Assembly: GCF_005047655.1 (NCBI RefSeq)
Contig: NZ_SUKF01000011.1
Location: 31,578 to 95,577 of the forward strand
Direction: 5' to 3'
Origin: Sinimarinibacterium arenosum
Lineage (GTDB): Bacteria > Pseudomonadota > Gammaproteobacteria > Nevskiales > Nevskiaceae
Length of the DNA: 64,000 nucleotides
Shown here: in pieces, positions 35,099 to 42,643 of the stretch
Numbering within the stretch: position 1 is the first letter of the stretch
Layout: the number at the start of each line of letters is the position of its first letter
The notes under the pieces: model-generated
Told to the model about the DNA's origin: nothing
The model's input: only the letters and a program-made list of their open reading frames with translations
Database searches by the model: none
Made by a program: the position numbers and the translations under genes

Positions 35099-35994
35099 CC
35101 AAGTTGCGCGACCTCCCCGTTGTCGTGAACGCGGGCGCATTGCCGGAAGCGACGCAGACCAAGGCCGCGGCGCACGTGCACGTTCACGCCAACGCCCCCA
35201 GCCGGCCGCTGCCTGGCCCCGCGCCTGTCTACGTTCGGGTGGCCGACGCTGAGATCAGCGAAGCCGAGATCGCCCGCGAGATGCAGCATCACCCGGCGAC
35301 CAGCCCGCAGCGCGCGCGTGCCGATGCCGCGCGCGCCCTGGTGGTTCGCGAGCTGCTGCGCCGCGAGACCGAGCGCCTGGGCCTGCCCGCCGAGGTCGAA
35401 CCGGCGGACGGAGAGCCCCTGGAAGAGGCTTGCATCCGCGCGCTGATCGAGCGCGAGGTGGCGACGCCGGAACCCAGCGAAGAGGCCTGCCGCCACTACT
35501 ACGAAAACAACCGCGAGCGCCTGCGTCAGCCCGACCGGGTTCGCGCCCGGCACATCCTGCTGGCCGCGGCGCCCGGCGACGACAGCGCGCGCGAGCACGC
35601 CGGCCAACTGGGCAAGGAGTTGATCGCCGAACTGCGCGAGCATCCGGAGCGCTTCACCGAGTTCGCCATGCGCCACTCGGCCTGTCCGTCCCGCGACGAC
35701 GGCGGCGAGCTGGGCTGGATCGAGCGCGGCCAGACCACGCCGGAGTTCGAGCGCCAGTTGCACGTGCTCAAACCTGGCCTGGCAGGCCTCACGATTGAGT
35801 CGCGCTACGGCCACCACGTGGTCTGGGTTGACGAGACCGTCCGCGGCGCGGCGCTGAGTTTCGACGAGGCCGCCGACCGGATCGCCGCATATCTGGAAAC
35901 GCAGGTCAAGCAGAACGCCCTGCACCAGTACCTGCAAATCCTGCGCGAGCGTTATCCGGTCATTGGCCTGGACGAGCTGGAGGCAACGGCCTGA
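35095..35994 (+). CDS. PpiC-type peptidyl-prolyl isomerase of the nar operon
   Basis: 299 residues. A parvulin-type rotamase domain occupies about 140-250: RARHILLAAAPGD, FTEFAMRHSACPSRDDGGELGWIERG and HHVVWVDE are the family landmarks (NifM/SurA-like). The N-terminal helical part, about 45-130, is of SurA/PpiC type. There is no signal peptide, so it is probably cytoplasmic; a HVHVH stretch lies near residue 30. Isomerases of this kind accompany narGHJI in several proteobacteria and may assist assembly, by analogy with NifM. Its ATG overlaps narI, so it is cotranscribed. Confidence 0.85.
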   Translation: MTKLRDLPVVVNAGALPEATQTKAAAHVHVHANAPSRPLPGPAPVYVRVADAEISEAEIAREMQHHPATSPQRARADAARALVVRELLRRETERLGLPAEVEPADGEPLEEACIRALIEREVATPEPSEEACRHYYENNRERLRQPDRVRARHILLAAAPGDDSAREHAGQLGKELIAELREHPERFTEFAMRHSACPSRDDGGELGWIERGQTTPEFERQLHVLKPGLAGLTIESRYGHHVVWVDETVRGAALSFDEAADRIAAYLETQVKQNALHQYLQILRERYPVIGLDELEATA

Positions 35995-36041
35995 CTCGGC
36001 GCCTCGACGCGACTCGAATCTCACTCAGCCAGGAAATCAGC

Positions 36042-37358
36042 ATGCAAGTCCACGCCAGCGTCGGCTCCGGCCAGCAGCAGGTGGCCCTATGGGGCAGCAC
36101 CTTCGCCTTCACCATCTGCTTCGCCGTGTGGACGATTTTTTCGATCATCGGCGTGCAAATCAAACAGGAACTGGGCCTGAACGACACCCAGTTCGGTCTG
36201 CTGGTGGCGACGCCGATCCTGACCGGCTCGTTGAGCCGGCTGGCACTGGGCATCTGGACCGACCAGATCGGCGGCCGCATCGTGTTCACCGCGGTGATGC
36301 TGTGCGCCTCTGCGGCGACCTGGTTCCTGACGACCATGTCCAGCTACGAGGGGTACCTGTTCGCGGCCCTGTTGGTCGGCATCGCCGGCGGCTCCTTCGC
36401 GGTCGGCATTGCCTACGTCTCCAAGTGGTTTCCCAAGGAGAAACAGGGCACGGCACTGGGCATCTTCGGCGCCGGCAATGTCGGCGCGGCGGTGACCAAA
36501 CTCGGCGCGCCCCTGGTCCTGGTCGCCTGGGGCTGGCACGCCGTGGCGCAGATCTGGGCGACGGTGCTGGCCGCGACCGCCATCGCGTTCTTCCTGGTGA
36601 CCCGGGACGACCCGCAACACACTGCGCGCCGCCGCGCCGGGATCAGGCCCGAGCCATTCCTCAAGCAGCTCGAACCTTTGAAGAACCTGCAGGTCTGGCG
36701 TTTTGGTCTGTACTATTTTTTTGTGTTCGGCGCTTTTGTCGCGCTGGCGTTGTGGCTGCCGCGCTATCTCATCGGCGCCTACGGGCTGGACATCAGAACC
36801 GCCGGCCTGATCGCGGCCTGCTATTCGATCCCGGCCAGCTTGTTCCGCATCGTCGGCGGCTGGCTGTCGGACCGCTACGGTGCGCGCAGGGTCATGTACT
36901 GGACCTTTGGCGTCGCGGCGGGCTGCACCTTTCTATTGTCGTACCCGTCCACCAGCTATGTCGTCAGCGGGGTGAAGGGGCCGATCGAATTCACCCTGGC
37001 GATGGGCGTCGTGCCATTCACCGTGCTGGTGTTCGTGCTCGGCTTCTTCATGTCGCTGGGCAAGGCCGCGGTGTACAAGCACATCCCAGTCTATTACCCG
37101 GACAACGTCGGCGCGGTCGGCGGCGTGGTCGGCCTGATCGGCGGCCTCGGCGGCTTCTTCCTGCCAATCGCCTTCGGTGCCCTGAACGACCTGATTGGGG
37201 TCTGGACCAGTTGCTTCATGCTGCTGTTCGTGCTCGTTTCGATTGCACTGGTGTGGATGCACTTCGCGATCCGGCGCATGGATCTGGCCCGGCACCCGGA
37301 AGTCGGCCGCGACACCGACCTGCCGGAAATCATGGCCGCCGTACAGGCGGGCAAGTGA
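36042..37358 (+). CDS. narK1: nitrate/nitrite transporter, NarK1-type
   Basis: 438 residues, twelve-helix major facilitator. Signatures: FAVWTIFSIIGVQIKQELGLNDTQFGLLVATPILTGSL (read as GLNDTQFGLLVATP), TDQIGGR, the nitrate signature GIAGGSFAVGIAYVSKWFP, GAGNVGAAVTKLGAP and the second one VGGVVGLIGGLGGFFLPI. It differs from the carrier before narG and belongs to the NarK1 class, usually a proton-nitrate symporter; the pair as separate genes matches the two halves of fused NarK1-NarK2 proteins. It follows the isomerase gene by 47 bases and ends the nar operon. The next gene on the other strand converges. Confidence 0.88.
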   Translation: MQVHASVGSGQQQVALWGSTFAFTICFAVWTIFSIIGVQIKQELGLNDTQFGLLVATPILTGSLSRLALGIWTDQIGGRIVFTAVMLCASAATWFLTTMSSYEGYLFAALLVGIAGGSFAVGIAYVSKWFPKEKQGTALGIFGAGNVGAAVTKLGAPLVLVAWGWHAVAQIWATVLAATAIAFFLVTRDDPQHTARRRAGIRPEPFLKQLEPLKNLQVWRFGLYYFFVFGAFVALALWLPRYLIGAYGLDIRTAGLIAACYSIPASLFRIVGGWLSDRYGARRVMYWTFGVAAGCTFLLSYPSTSYVVSGVKGPIEFTLAMGVVPFTVLVFVLGFFMSLGKAAVYKHIPVYYPDNVGAVGGVVGLIGGLGGFFLPIAFGALNDLIGVWTSCFMLLFVLVSIALVWMHFAIRRMDLARHPEVGRDTDLPEIMAAVQAGK

Positions 37359-37373
37359 CCGCCCGGCCGATGC

Positions 37374-38477
37374 CTACCGCCCAGGCTCCGGGCCGGGCCG
37401 GGCTGCGGCGGGCCAGGCCGAGCGGATGCGTTGCCGCGCGCCGAGCAGGAATCCCAGGAAGGTGACGGCCCAGGCCGCCAGGGCCAAGGCCATGAACAGC
37501 CGCGGAAGAAAATGGAGGAAGGGCAAGGACAGGGCCTCGATCATGTGATGCGTGCAGGCCGAGTACATGCCCAGCGGGAATACCGCGCCCCAGTACAAGG
37601 GATCGTAGCGCAGCGGAAAGCGCATGACCGCGTGACGCCAGATCGCCAATATCAGGAGCATTGGAATCCACCAGCTCCCGGTGGCCCAGTAGAACACCGT
37701 GAAGCCCTTGATGAAGGGCAGCAGCGACAACAGGAATGGGGCGTCCGGGGCGTTGAGAATGAGCTGCGAGCCGGCCAGCGTGGAAATGGCCATCGCCCCC
37801 ATGTTGATCCAGTACGGTGGCGACAGGTCGGCAGGGGAGAACCGGAAGAACGTGTAGCGATAGAAAATCAGCGACATCATCCAGATGTACAACATCCCGC
37901 CCCAGAGCCACATCGACAGCGCGAGGAAGTTCATTTCAAGCTTGTAGGGTTGTCCGATGCGCGCCGCCAGCAAGGTTCCGAGCACGGCCAGCGACTGCGT
38001 CGCGACGACCGCCAGCAGCCAGCCCCCGTTGATGCCCTCGTCCAGGGGCGGCTTGCGCGCCTTGATGGTGAAAGCCGTGAAGATCGCGTAAGTCAGCACG
38101 ACCCAGAGCACGAGCGCGGTGCACCATAGAGCGATGCCCCAGAACAGGCTGCCGGCGATCAGCAGGCATTGACTGCCGAGCACGCCGGAGGCGGCGACCA
38201 TCGTGAAGAAACCGGGGCCGCGCAGATGATCCACCATGTCTTCGAGGAAGCGCGCTGGATGCAGGCACAGACGCGCCAGCGTCAGCAGCCACAGCAGACC
38301 GTAGATGAAGATATTGATGGCCAGCAGAACCCGCGCCAACAGCGGCAGCGCCAGCAGGTGCGCCGCAAGCGAGACGATCCCGGTGGCCATCGCCATGCCG
38401 AAGTAGGCAGGCGACATGCCCGAGAGGTCCAGGCGTAGCCGCGCCCATCCGCCTGCGGCCTCAGGCGCCGGGTTCAT
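37374..38477 (-). CDS. TDT-family (TehA/Mae1-like) membrane carrier
   Basis: 367 residues, ten predicted membrane helices, of the tellurite-resistance/dicarboxylate transporter family. Typical segments: LSGMSPAYFGMAMATGIVSLAAHL (read as YFGMAMATGIVS) at the start, FFTMVAASGVLGSQCLLIAG (read as FTMVAASGVLGSQ), WWIPMLLILAIWRH and YWGAVFPLGMYSACT near the end. The gating Phe of TehA-type channels lies in the FYRYTFFRF region. Members transport small organic acids, sulfite or anions; substrate here is unknown. It overlaps nothing and is followed upstream by a small membrane gene on the same strand. Nitrate-operon linkage may be incidental. The longer frame to 38795 is rejected as it overlaps the neighbour. 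Confidence 0.75.
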   Translation of the reverse strand: MNPAPEAAGGWARLRLDLSGMSPAYFGMAMATGIVSLAAHLLALPLLARVLLAINIFIYGLLWLLTLARLCLHPARFLEDMVDHLRGPGFFTMVAASGVLGSQCLLIAGSLFWGIALWCTALVLWVVLTYAIFTAFTIKARKPPLDEGINGGWLLAVVATQSLAVLGTLLAARIGQPYKLEMNFLALSMWLWGGMLYIWMMSLIFYRYTFFRFSPADLSPPYWINMGAMAISTLAGSQLILNAPDAPFLLSLLPFIKGFTVFYWATGSWWIPMLLILAIWRHAVMRFPLRYDPLYWGAVFPLGMYSACTHHMIEALSLPFLHFLPRLFMALALAAWAVTFLGFLLGARQRIRSAWPAAARPGPEPGR

Positions 38478-38506
38478 GGCGTCAGCGCTTCGAGCCCGGC
38501 CATGGT

Positions 38507-38842
38507 TCAGATCGGCAACGCGACCGCGCCCAGGTGGCCGAGGAACAGGAAGCCCGCGACCAGCACCGCGTTGATCGCCCAGGCGACAGTCAACGCTCGT
38601 GCGATGTAGCCATAGATTTCGTTCTGCACGTTGAAAGCGTTCACCCATACCGCGCGCATGATCCAGGCGGTGTAGGCCACGAAACCGGCCAGCAACGCAG
38701 CCAGAAGGAGCGTCCCGACACGGTTGTAAAAGTACAGGATTGCGCCGAAGTACAGGTGGCTGGCGAGTGCACCGTAAATCCAGAACACCACCCACAGCCG
38801 GCTGCGGCCCCGGTATTCAATCGGCAGCGTTTGCGTTGTCAT
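38507..38842 (-). CDS. small three-helix membrane protein
   Basis: 111 residues with about three membrane helices (LWVVFWIYGALASHLYFGAIL, LLAALLAGFVAYTAWIM, LTVAWAINAVLVAGFLFLG). Family not recognised. Start at ATG 38842 with an AGGAG-like site (GGAGAACC) upstream; a longer frame is unlikely. It lies 29 bases upstream of the TDT carrier on the same strand, so the two probably form an operon. It could be a partner of that carrier; this is only positional inference. Confidence 0.6.
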   Translation of the reverse strand: MTTQTLPIEYRGRSRLWVVFWIYGALASHLYFGAILYFYNRVGTLLLAALLAGFVAYTAWIMRAVWVNAFNVQNEIYGYIARALTVAWAINAVLVAGFLFLGHLGAVALPI

Positions 38843-38993
38843 GAGGTTCTCCTGGAGCAAGACGGGCCGGCAAGGGAGGGCAGGTGCGGACCCTGAGCCC
38901 AGCATATGCAAGTGGCATGAGCACCGAAAGGAAACTGCGCAGCCATCATGGTCCGTGACTCCGAGTTGGGGCACATGTCGGCATGCGTGGCAC

Positions 38994-39536
38994 CTACATG
39001 CGGCTGTCGTGCAGCGCGCCGCCGTCGAGCGCGACCATATCGGGCGTCACCTGCTCGAAGCGCATCACATGGCCACCCTGCTGTGTGGCGAAGCTGCGGG
39101 CATCGCTTTCGCGTGCAAACGAAGCCAGCGTCGGTCCCATCGAGCCGCGTTTGCGGCTGCCATGGACGTAGGTCGCGCTACGCGCGTCGATCCAGTGGCC
39201 GGCCGGCGTGTCCCAGTCGGTCGCGCCCATGTCCTGCACGTAGATCGCGGCGACGCGCTTCTGCTGTTCGGGCTGCAGGTAGATCGAGAACATCTCGACG
39301 GTGTCGCAGAAGAAATCCGGCGTGCCGGACGCGTAATGGATCTGCGCCTTGGGCCCGGGATAGTCGGCGAGCAGCATGCCGTCGAGGCTGCAGGCGGTGC
39401 CCGCCGTGACTTCGAGTGGACGCACGGGCGTGCCCGGCGCCTCGCGGCAGGCGGCGATCAGCGCGCCGGCGGCAAAGGCCGCGACCATCAGCAGGGCGGA
39501 TTGTCCCATCAGACGCTCATTCAAATTCGATCTCAT
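38994..39536 (-). CDS. nosL: NosL copper chaperone lipoprotein
   Basis: 180 residues. Lipoprotein signal with Cys in GALIAAC (residue about 30). A NosL domain: the TAGTACSLDGMLLADYPGPKAQIHY segment (read as CSLDGMLLADYPG) carries the C-x-x-x-M copper-binding motif, with a second strand near GTPDFFCDTVEMF. NosL binds Cu(I) and delivers it for NosZ Cu-Z assembly. It is the last nos gene and overlaps nosY (ATGA). A second in-frame ATG at 39509 could be used instead of 39536. Anchored in the outer or inner membrane facing the periplasm. Confidence 0.88.
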   Translation of the reverse strand: MRSNLNERLMGQSALLMVAAFAAGALIAACREAPGTPVRPLEVTAGTACSLDGMLLADYPGPKAQIHYASGTPDFFCDTVEMFSIYLQPEQQKRVAAIYVQDMGATDWDTPAGHWIDARSATYVHGSRKRGSMGPTLASFARESDARSFATQQGGHVMRFEQVTPDMVALDGGALHDSRM

Positions 39537-40357
39537 ATGCGGAATCTCCAGTAGGCCAGACACAGCGGCGCGACGATCCACGCGCTCATTACGCCGCCGA
39601 GCAGCCAGGGGTCGGCGAGGCGCTCCGGGAACACGGTCGCCAGGCCGTAGAACACGCGCACGTCTTCCAGCGTGAAGATGTTCAGCACGCGGAACACGTC
39701 GGCGGGATTGAGCAGCAGCAGGTAGGGGAAGACGTCGGTGCCGATCGCGCCGCCGCTGGCGACCAGCGCGCCGAGCAGCAGCAGGTCGAACACCAGCACG
39801 AAGAAGAACCATAGCGCGATGGCCAGGCCGCTGGCGCGCGTGCGCTCGGAGGCGAACACCGACACGGCGATGGCGAGGCTCAGGAAGCTCATGCCCAGCA
39901 GCACCGAACTGAGCACGAAGCCGGCGTAGTGCCAGGCGTCGTTCCACGACAGCTGCCGCGCCAGCAGCAGCGCCACGGCGCCGAAGCCGGCGACCGTGGA
40001 CACCGCCAGCGCGCCCGCCAGGCCGAGAAACTTGCCGAGCAGCAGCTCCAAGCGCGTGACCGGGTAGGACAGCAGCAGGTCCAGCGAGCCGCGTTCGCGT
40101 TCGCCGACAATGGCATCGAAGCCCAGGATCAGCGCGATCAGCGGCACCAGGTAGATCACCAGGCTGGTCAGGCTCGCGATCGTGATCTCGATGCCGCGGA
40201 ACCCGACCGTGCCCTGCTGCGCGGCGCCGAAGTAGGCGATCACCAGCGCGAACGCGGTGAACAGCAGGCCGACGACCAGTACCCAGCGGTTGCGCACGCG
40301 GTCGCGGAATTCCTTGCCGGCGATCACCGCGATGGGTCTCAGCGCAAGGCGGGCCAT
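39533..40357 (-). CDS. nosY: NosY ABC-2-type permease
   Basis: 274 residues, about six membrane helices. N-terminal motif (MARLALRPIAVIAGKEFRDRVRN read as IAGKEFRDRVRN) is that of ABC-2 permeases, with LIYLVPLIALILGFDAIVGERERGSLDLLLSYP (read as FDAIVGERERGSLDLLLS) as the coupling-helix region, then LLGKFLGL. NosDFY carries an unidentified sulfur species or acts on copper for Cu-Z assembly. The ATG overlaps the nosF stop (TGATG). Downstream of the nos cluster, translation continues into nosL. Confidence 0.92.
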   Translation of the reverse strand: MARLALRPIAVIAGKEFRDRVRNRWVLVVGLLFTAFALVIAYFGAAQQGTVGFRGIEITIASLTSLVIYLVPLIALILGFDAIVGERERGSLDLLLSYPVTRLELLLGKFLGLAGALAVSTVAGFGAVALLLARQLSWNDAWHYAGFVLSSVLLGMSFLSLAIAVSVFASERTRASGLAIALWFFFVLVFDLLLLGALVASGGAIGTDVFPYLLLLNPADVFRVLNIFTLEDVRVFYGLATVFPERLADPWLLGGVMSAWIVAPLCLAYWRFRI

Positions 40358-41283
40358 CAGCGCGGCTCCTCGCTGGCGTGGCCCAGGAACACGTCTTCCA
40401 GAGAGGGCTCGCGCACGTGCAGGTCGAGCACTCGGCCGTTGAGCGCGGTCAGCGCGGTGAGCACTTCCATCTTGGCTTGGCGCGTGCACTGCAGCGTCGC
40501 CTCGCCGGCATCGAAGCGCAGCGTGCGCGCCGGTAGCGTCCTGAGCAGCGCCTGCAGGCCGTCGTCGCCGCGCGCAAAGCGCAACGACACCTTGAGCGGC
40601 AGGTCGGTGCTCTCGCGCAGCTGCTGCACGGTGCCGACCGCCTGGATGCGGCCGGACTTCATGATCGCCAGGCGGTCCACGCGTTGCTGGATCTCGGACA
40701 GGATGTGCGAGGTCAGCAGGATGGTGACGCCCGATTCGCGCAGCGCGTGCAGGATCGCGTAGAACTCGCGAATGCCTTCGGGATCGAGGCCGTTGGTCGG
40801 TTCGTCGAGGAACAGCAGCCGCGGCTGCCCGAGCAGGGCCTGAGCGAAGCCCAGGCGCTGGCGCATGCCCTTGGAGTATTCGCGCACGCGCCGCCGCCCG
40901 GCATCGCCCAGGCCGACGCGCTCCAGCACGCCGTCGCACTGCGCGCGCGGCACGCCCTTGAGGTCGGCGAAGAAGCGCAGGGTTTCCCGGCCGTTGAGGT
41001 TGTCGTAGAGGACGACGTTCTCGGGCAGGTAGCCCAGATGGCGCCGCACCTCGCGAAACGCCGCGCCGCGCAGACTCTTGCCTTCGACGTGGATGTCGCC
41101 GGAGGTCGGCGCGATCAGGCCCAGCAACAGCTTGAACAGGGTGCTCTTGCCGGCGCCGTTGTGGCCGATCAGGCCGAACAGCTCGCCACGCTCGACGGCG
41201 AGGTCGACGCCGGCGACGGCGTGCACTGCGCCGAAGCGCTTGTGCAGCGCGCGGATTTCAATGACCGGGTGTGACGTGCTCAA
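40357..41283 (-). CDS. nosF: NosF ABC-type ATPase
   Basis: 308 residues, started by a TTG that overlaps the nosD stop (TTGA), with no ATG or GTG nearby; coupled translation is likely. Walker A GHNGAGKST, Q-loop region, ABC signature YSKGMRQRLGFAQ, Walker B LLFLDEPTNGLDPEG and the H-loop ILLTSHIL are all intact. It energises the NosY permease, and the complex with NosD works in the maturation of the Cu-Z centre of NosZ. Length about 300 is standard for NosF. Confidence 0.95.
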   Translation of the reverse strand: MSTSHPVIEIRALHKRFGAVHAVAGVDLAVERGELFGLIGHNGAGKSTLFKLLLGLIAPTSGDIHVEGKSLRGAAFREVRRHLGYLPENVVLYDNLNGRETLRFFADLKGVPRAQCDGVLERVGLGDAGRRRVREYSKGMRQRLGFAQALLGQPRLLFLDEPTNGLDPEGIREFYAILHALRESGVTILLTSHILSEIQQRVDRLAIMKSGRIQAVGTVQQLRESTDLPLKVSLRFARGDDGLQALLRTLPARTLRFDAGEATLQCTRQAKMEVLTALTALNGRVLDLHVREPSLEDVFLGHASEEPR

Positions 41284-42539
41284 CTCTGTTCTCCCGATTT
41301 GGCCTGCGGGAGAGGGTGGGCGTCAGCGCGCCAGGGGCGCATGCGCGGCTTTGGATCGACGATGCTCGGCGCGCGCAGCAGCGGGAACTGGCGCGCGACC
41401 AGGCGCAGGGTCTGCACCGCCGGACTCGCCAGCAGCAGCTTCATCATCGGGAAGCGCCACGACAGCCGGTCGACCAGGTCGTTGGCCTCGTAGGGCACGT
41501 CGCCGATGCCGTTGCCGTCGCGGTCCCAGCCGACGTAGTTGCTCCAGTAGTTGCCGTCGTCGCGGCCCCAGGTCTCGTCGCGCGCGGCGACGTAGCGGAT
41601 CTGCTCGCGATTGCCGATGAAGTCGTTGCGCTCGACGAGGTTGCGCACCGAGCCGGCCCACAGGTGCACACCGACTTGGTTCCCGATCACGCGGTTGCTG
41701 CGCAGCACGTTGTACTCGGCGTCGTAGATGAAAAAGCCGCGCGCGTTGTTCTCGACGACGTTGTCCTCGATCACCGAGTCCTGGATCGTGCGCAGCATGA
41801 TGCCGTGGTCCGTGTTGCCCCAGGCGTAGTTGCCGCGCACGGTCTGGTTGCGCACCTCCATCAGCGCCAGGCCGCCGCGATTGCGATAGGTCTGGTTGTT
41901 CTCCCACAGATTGTCGTGGGAGTTCATGTAGTGGGTGCCGTAGCGGCTGTGGTGCAGCCGGTTGCCGCGGAACACCGCGTGGTGCGAGATGTCGACGTAG
42001 ATGGCGTCGCGTACGAAACCGATGTGGTTGTTCTCGATGCGCGCACCGCGGGTGTTGTAAACCTGAATGCCGTTGCCGCGATGCACCGACCGCAGGTCGC
42101 GCTTGCCGACGATGAGATTGCCGATCGCCTGCGCATCCTTCACGCCTTCGATGTACAGGCCGAACAGGTTGTAGACCAGGTCGCAGCGGCGCACCGTCGC
42201 GCGGTCGGCGCCCTTCTGGATGAAGATGCCGGCGTTCTGCGCGCTGAGGTCGGCGCCGCTGTCGATCACGATCAGGTTTTCGATCGTGACGTCCGGCGCG
42301 ATCACGCGGATGACGTCGCCGCGCAGGCCGCCGCTCAGCGTCGGCCGGTCGAGGCCGCGCAGCGTCAGCGGCTTGGCGATCACCAGATTCTCCTCGTAGC
42401 GCCCACGCTCGATTCGCACCGTGTCGCCCGGCGCGGCGCGGGCGATTGCGTGCGCGATCGACTCGCCGGGGTGCACGGTCCATTCGGCGGCGTGAAGCTC
42501 GCAGGCGAAACCGCCGAGGACGCAGAGAACGCAGAGCAT
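41280..42539 (-). CDS. nosD: NosD periplasmic copper-site maturation protein
   Basis: 419 residues. Right-handed beta-helix with NosD/CASH repeats (IRIERGRYEENLVI, LIVIDSGADLSAQNAGIFIQKG, IENNHIGFVRDAIYVDIS, NRLHHSRYGTHYMNSHDN, VIEDNVVENNARGFFIYDAEYN). Needed to build the Cu-Z site of NosZ in the periplasm together with NosF and NosY. A cleavable signal (LCVLCVLGGFACELHA) is encoded by repeat-like DNA: see the palindrome at 42541 and the finding. The ATG 42539 was chosen because the only alternative, ATG 42572, lies in the palindrome; neither has a good ribosome site, which is odd. Overlaps nosF. Confidence 0.85.
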   Translation of the reverse strand: MLCVLCVLGGFACELHAAEWTVHPGESIAHAIARAAPGDTVRIERGRYEENLVIAKPLTLRGLDRPTLSGGLRGDVIRVIAPDVTIENLIVIDSGADLSAQNAGIFIQKGADRATVRRCDLVYNLFGLYIEGVKDAQAIGNLIVGKRDLRSVHRGNGIQVYNTRGARIENNHIGFVRDAIYVDISHHAVFRGNRLHHSRYGTHYMNSHDNLWENNQTYRNRGGLALMEVRNQTVRGNYAWGNTDHGIMLRTIQDSVIEDNVVENNARGFFIYDAEYNVLRSNRVIGNQVGVHLWAGSVRNLVERNDFIGNREQIRYVAARDETWGRDDGNYWSNYVGWDRDGNGIGDVPYEANDLVDRLSWRFPMMKLLLASPAVQTLRLVARQFPLLRAPSIVDPKPRMRPWRADAHPLPQAKSGEQS

Positions 42540-42540
42540 C

Positions 42541-42625
42541 CCGTAGGATGGGCTGAGCGCAGCGAAGCCCATCGGGCGGCGCGACAACAGCGATGGGCTT
42601 CGCTGACGCTCGGCCCATCCTACGG
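42541..42625. repeat. interspersed palindrome
   Basis: Two near-identical 34-35 base arms, 42541-42574 and 42591-42625 (ccgtaggatgggctgagcg... and its reverse complement ...cggcccatcctacgg), separated by 16 bases. This type of hairpin element is dispersed in many proteobacterial genomes. It sits between nosR (ends 42644) and the nosD start and could form a stem-loop in the nos transcript. Confidence 0.8.
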
Positions 42626-42643
42626 GTTGTGGTTGAGGGCCTT

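Noticed and set aside
37374..38477. Tellurite resistance protein
   Set aside because: The TDT family has many anion substrates; nothing in the sequence or neighbourhood indicates tellurite.
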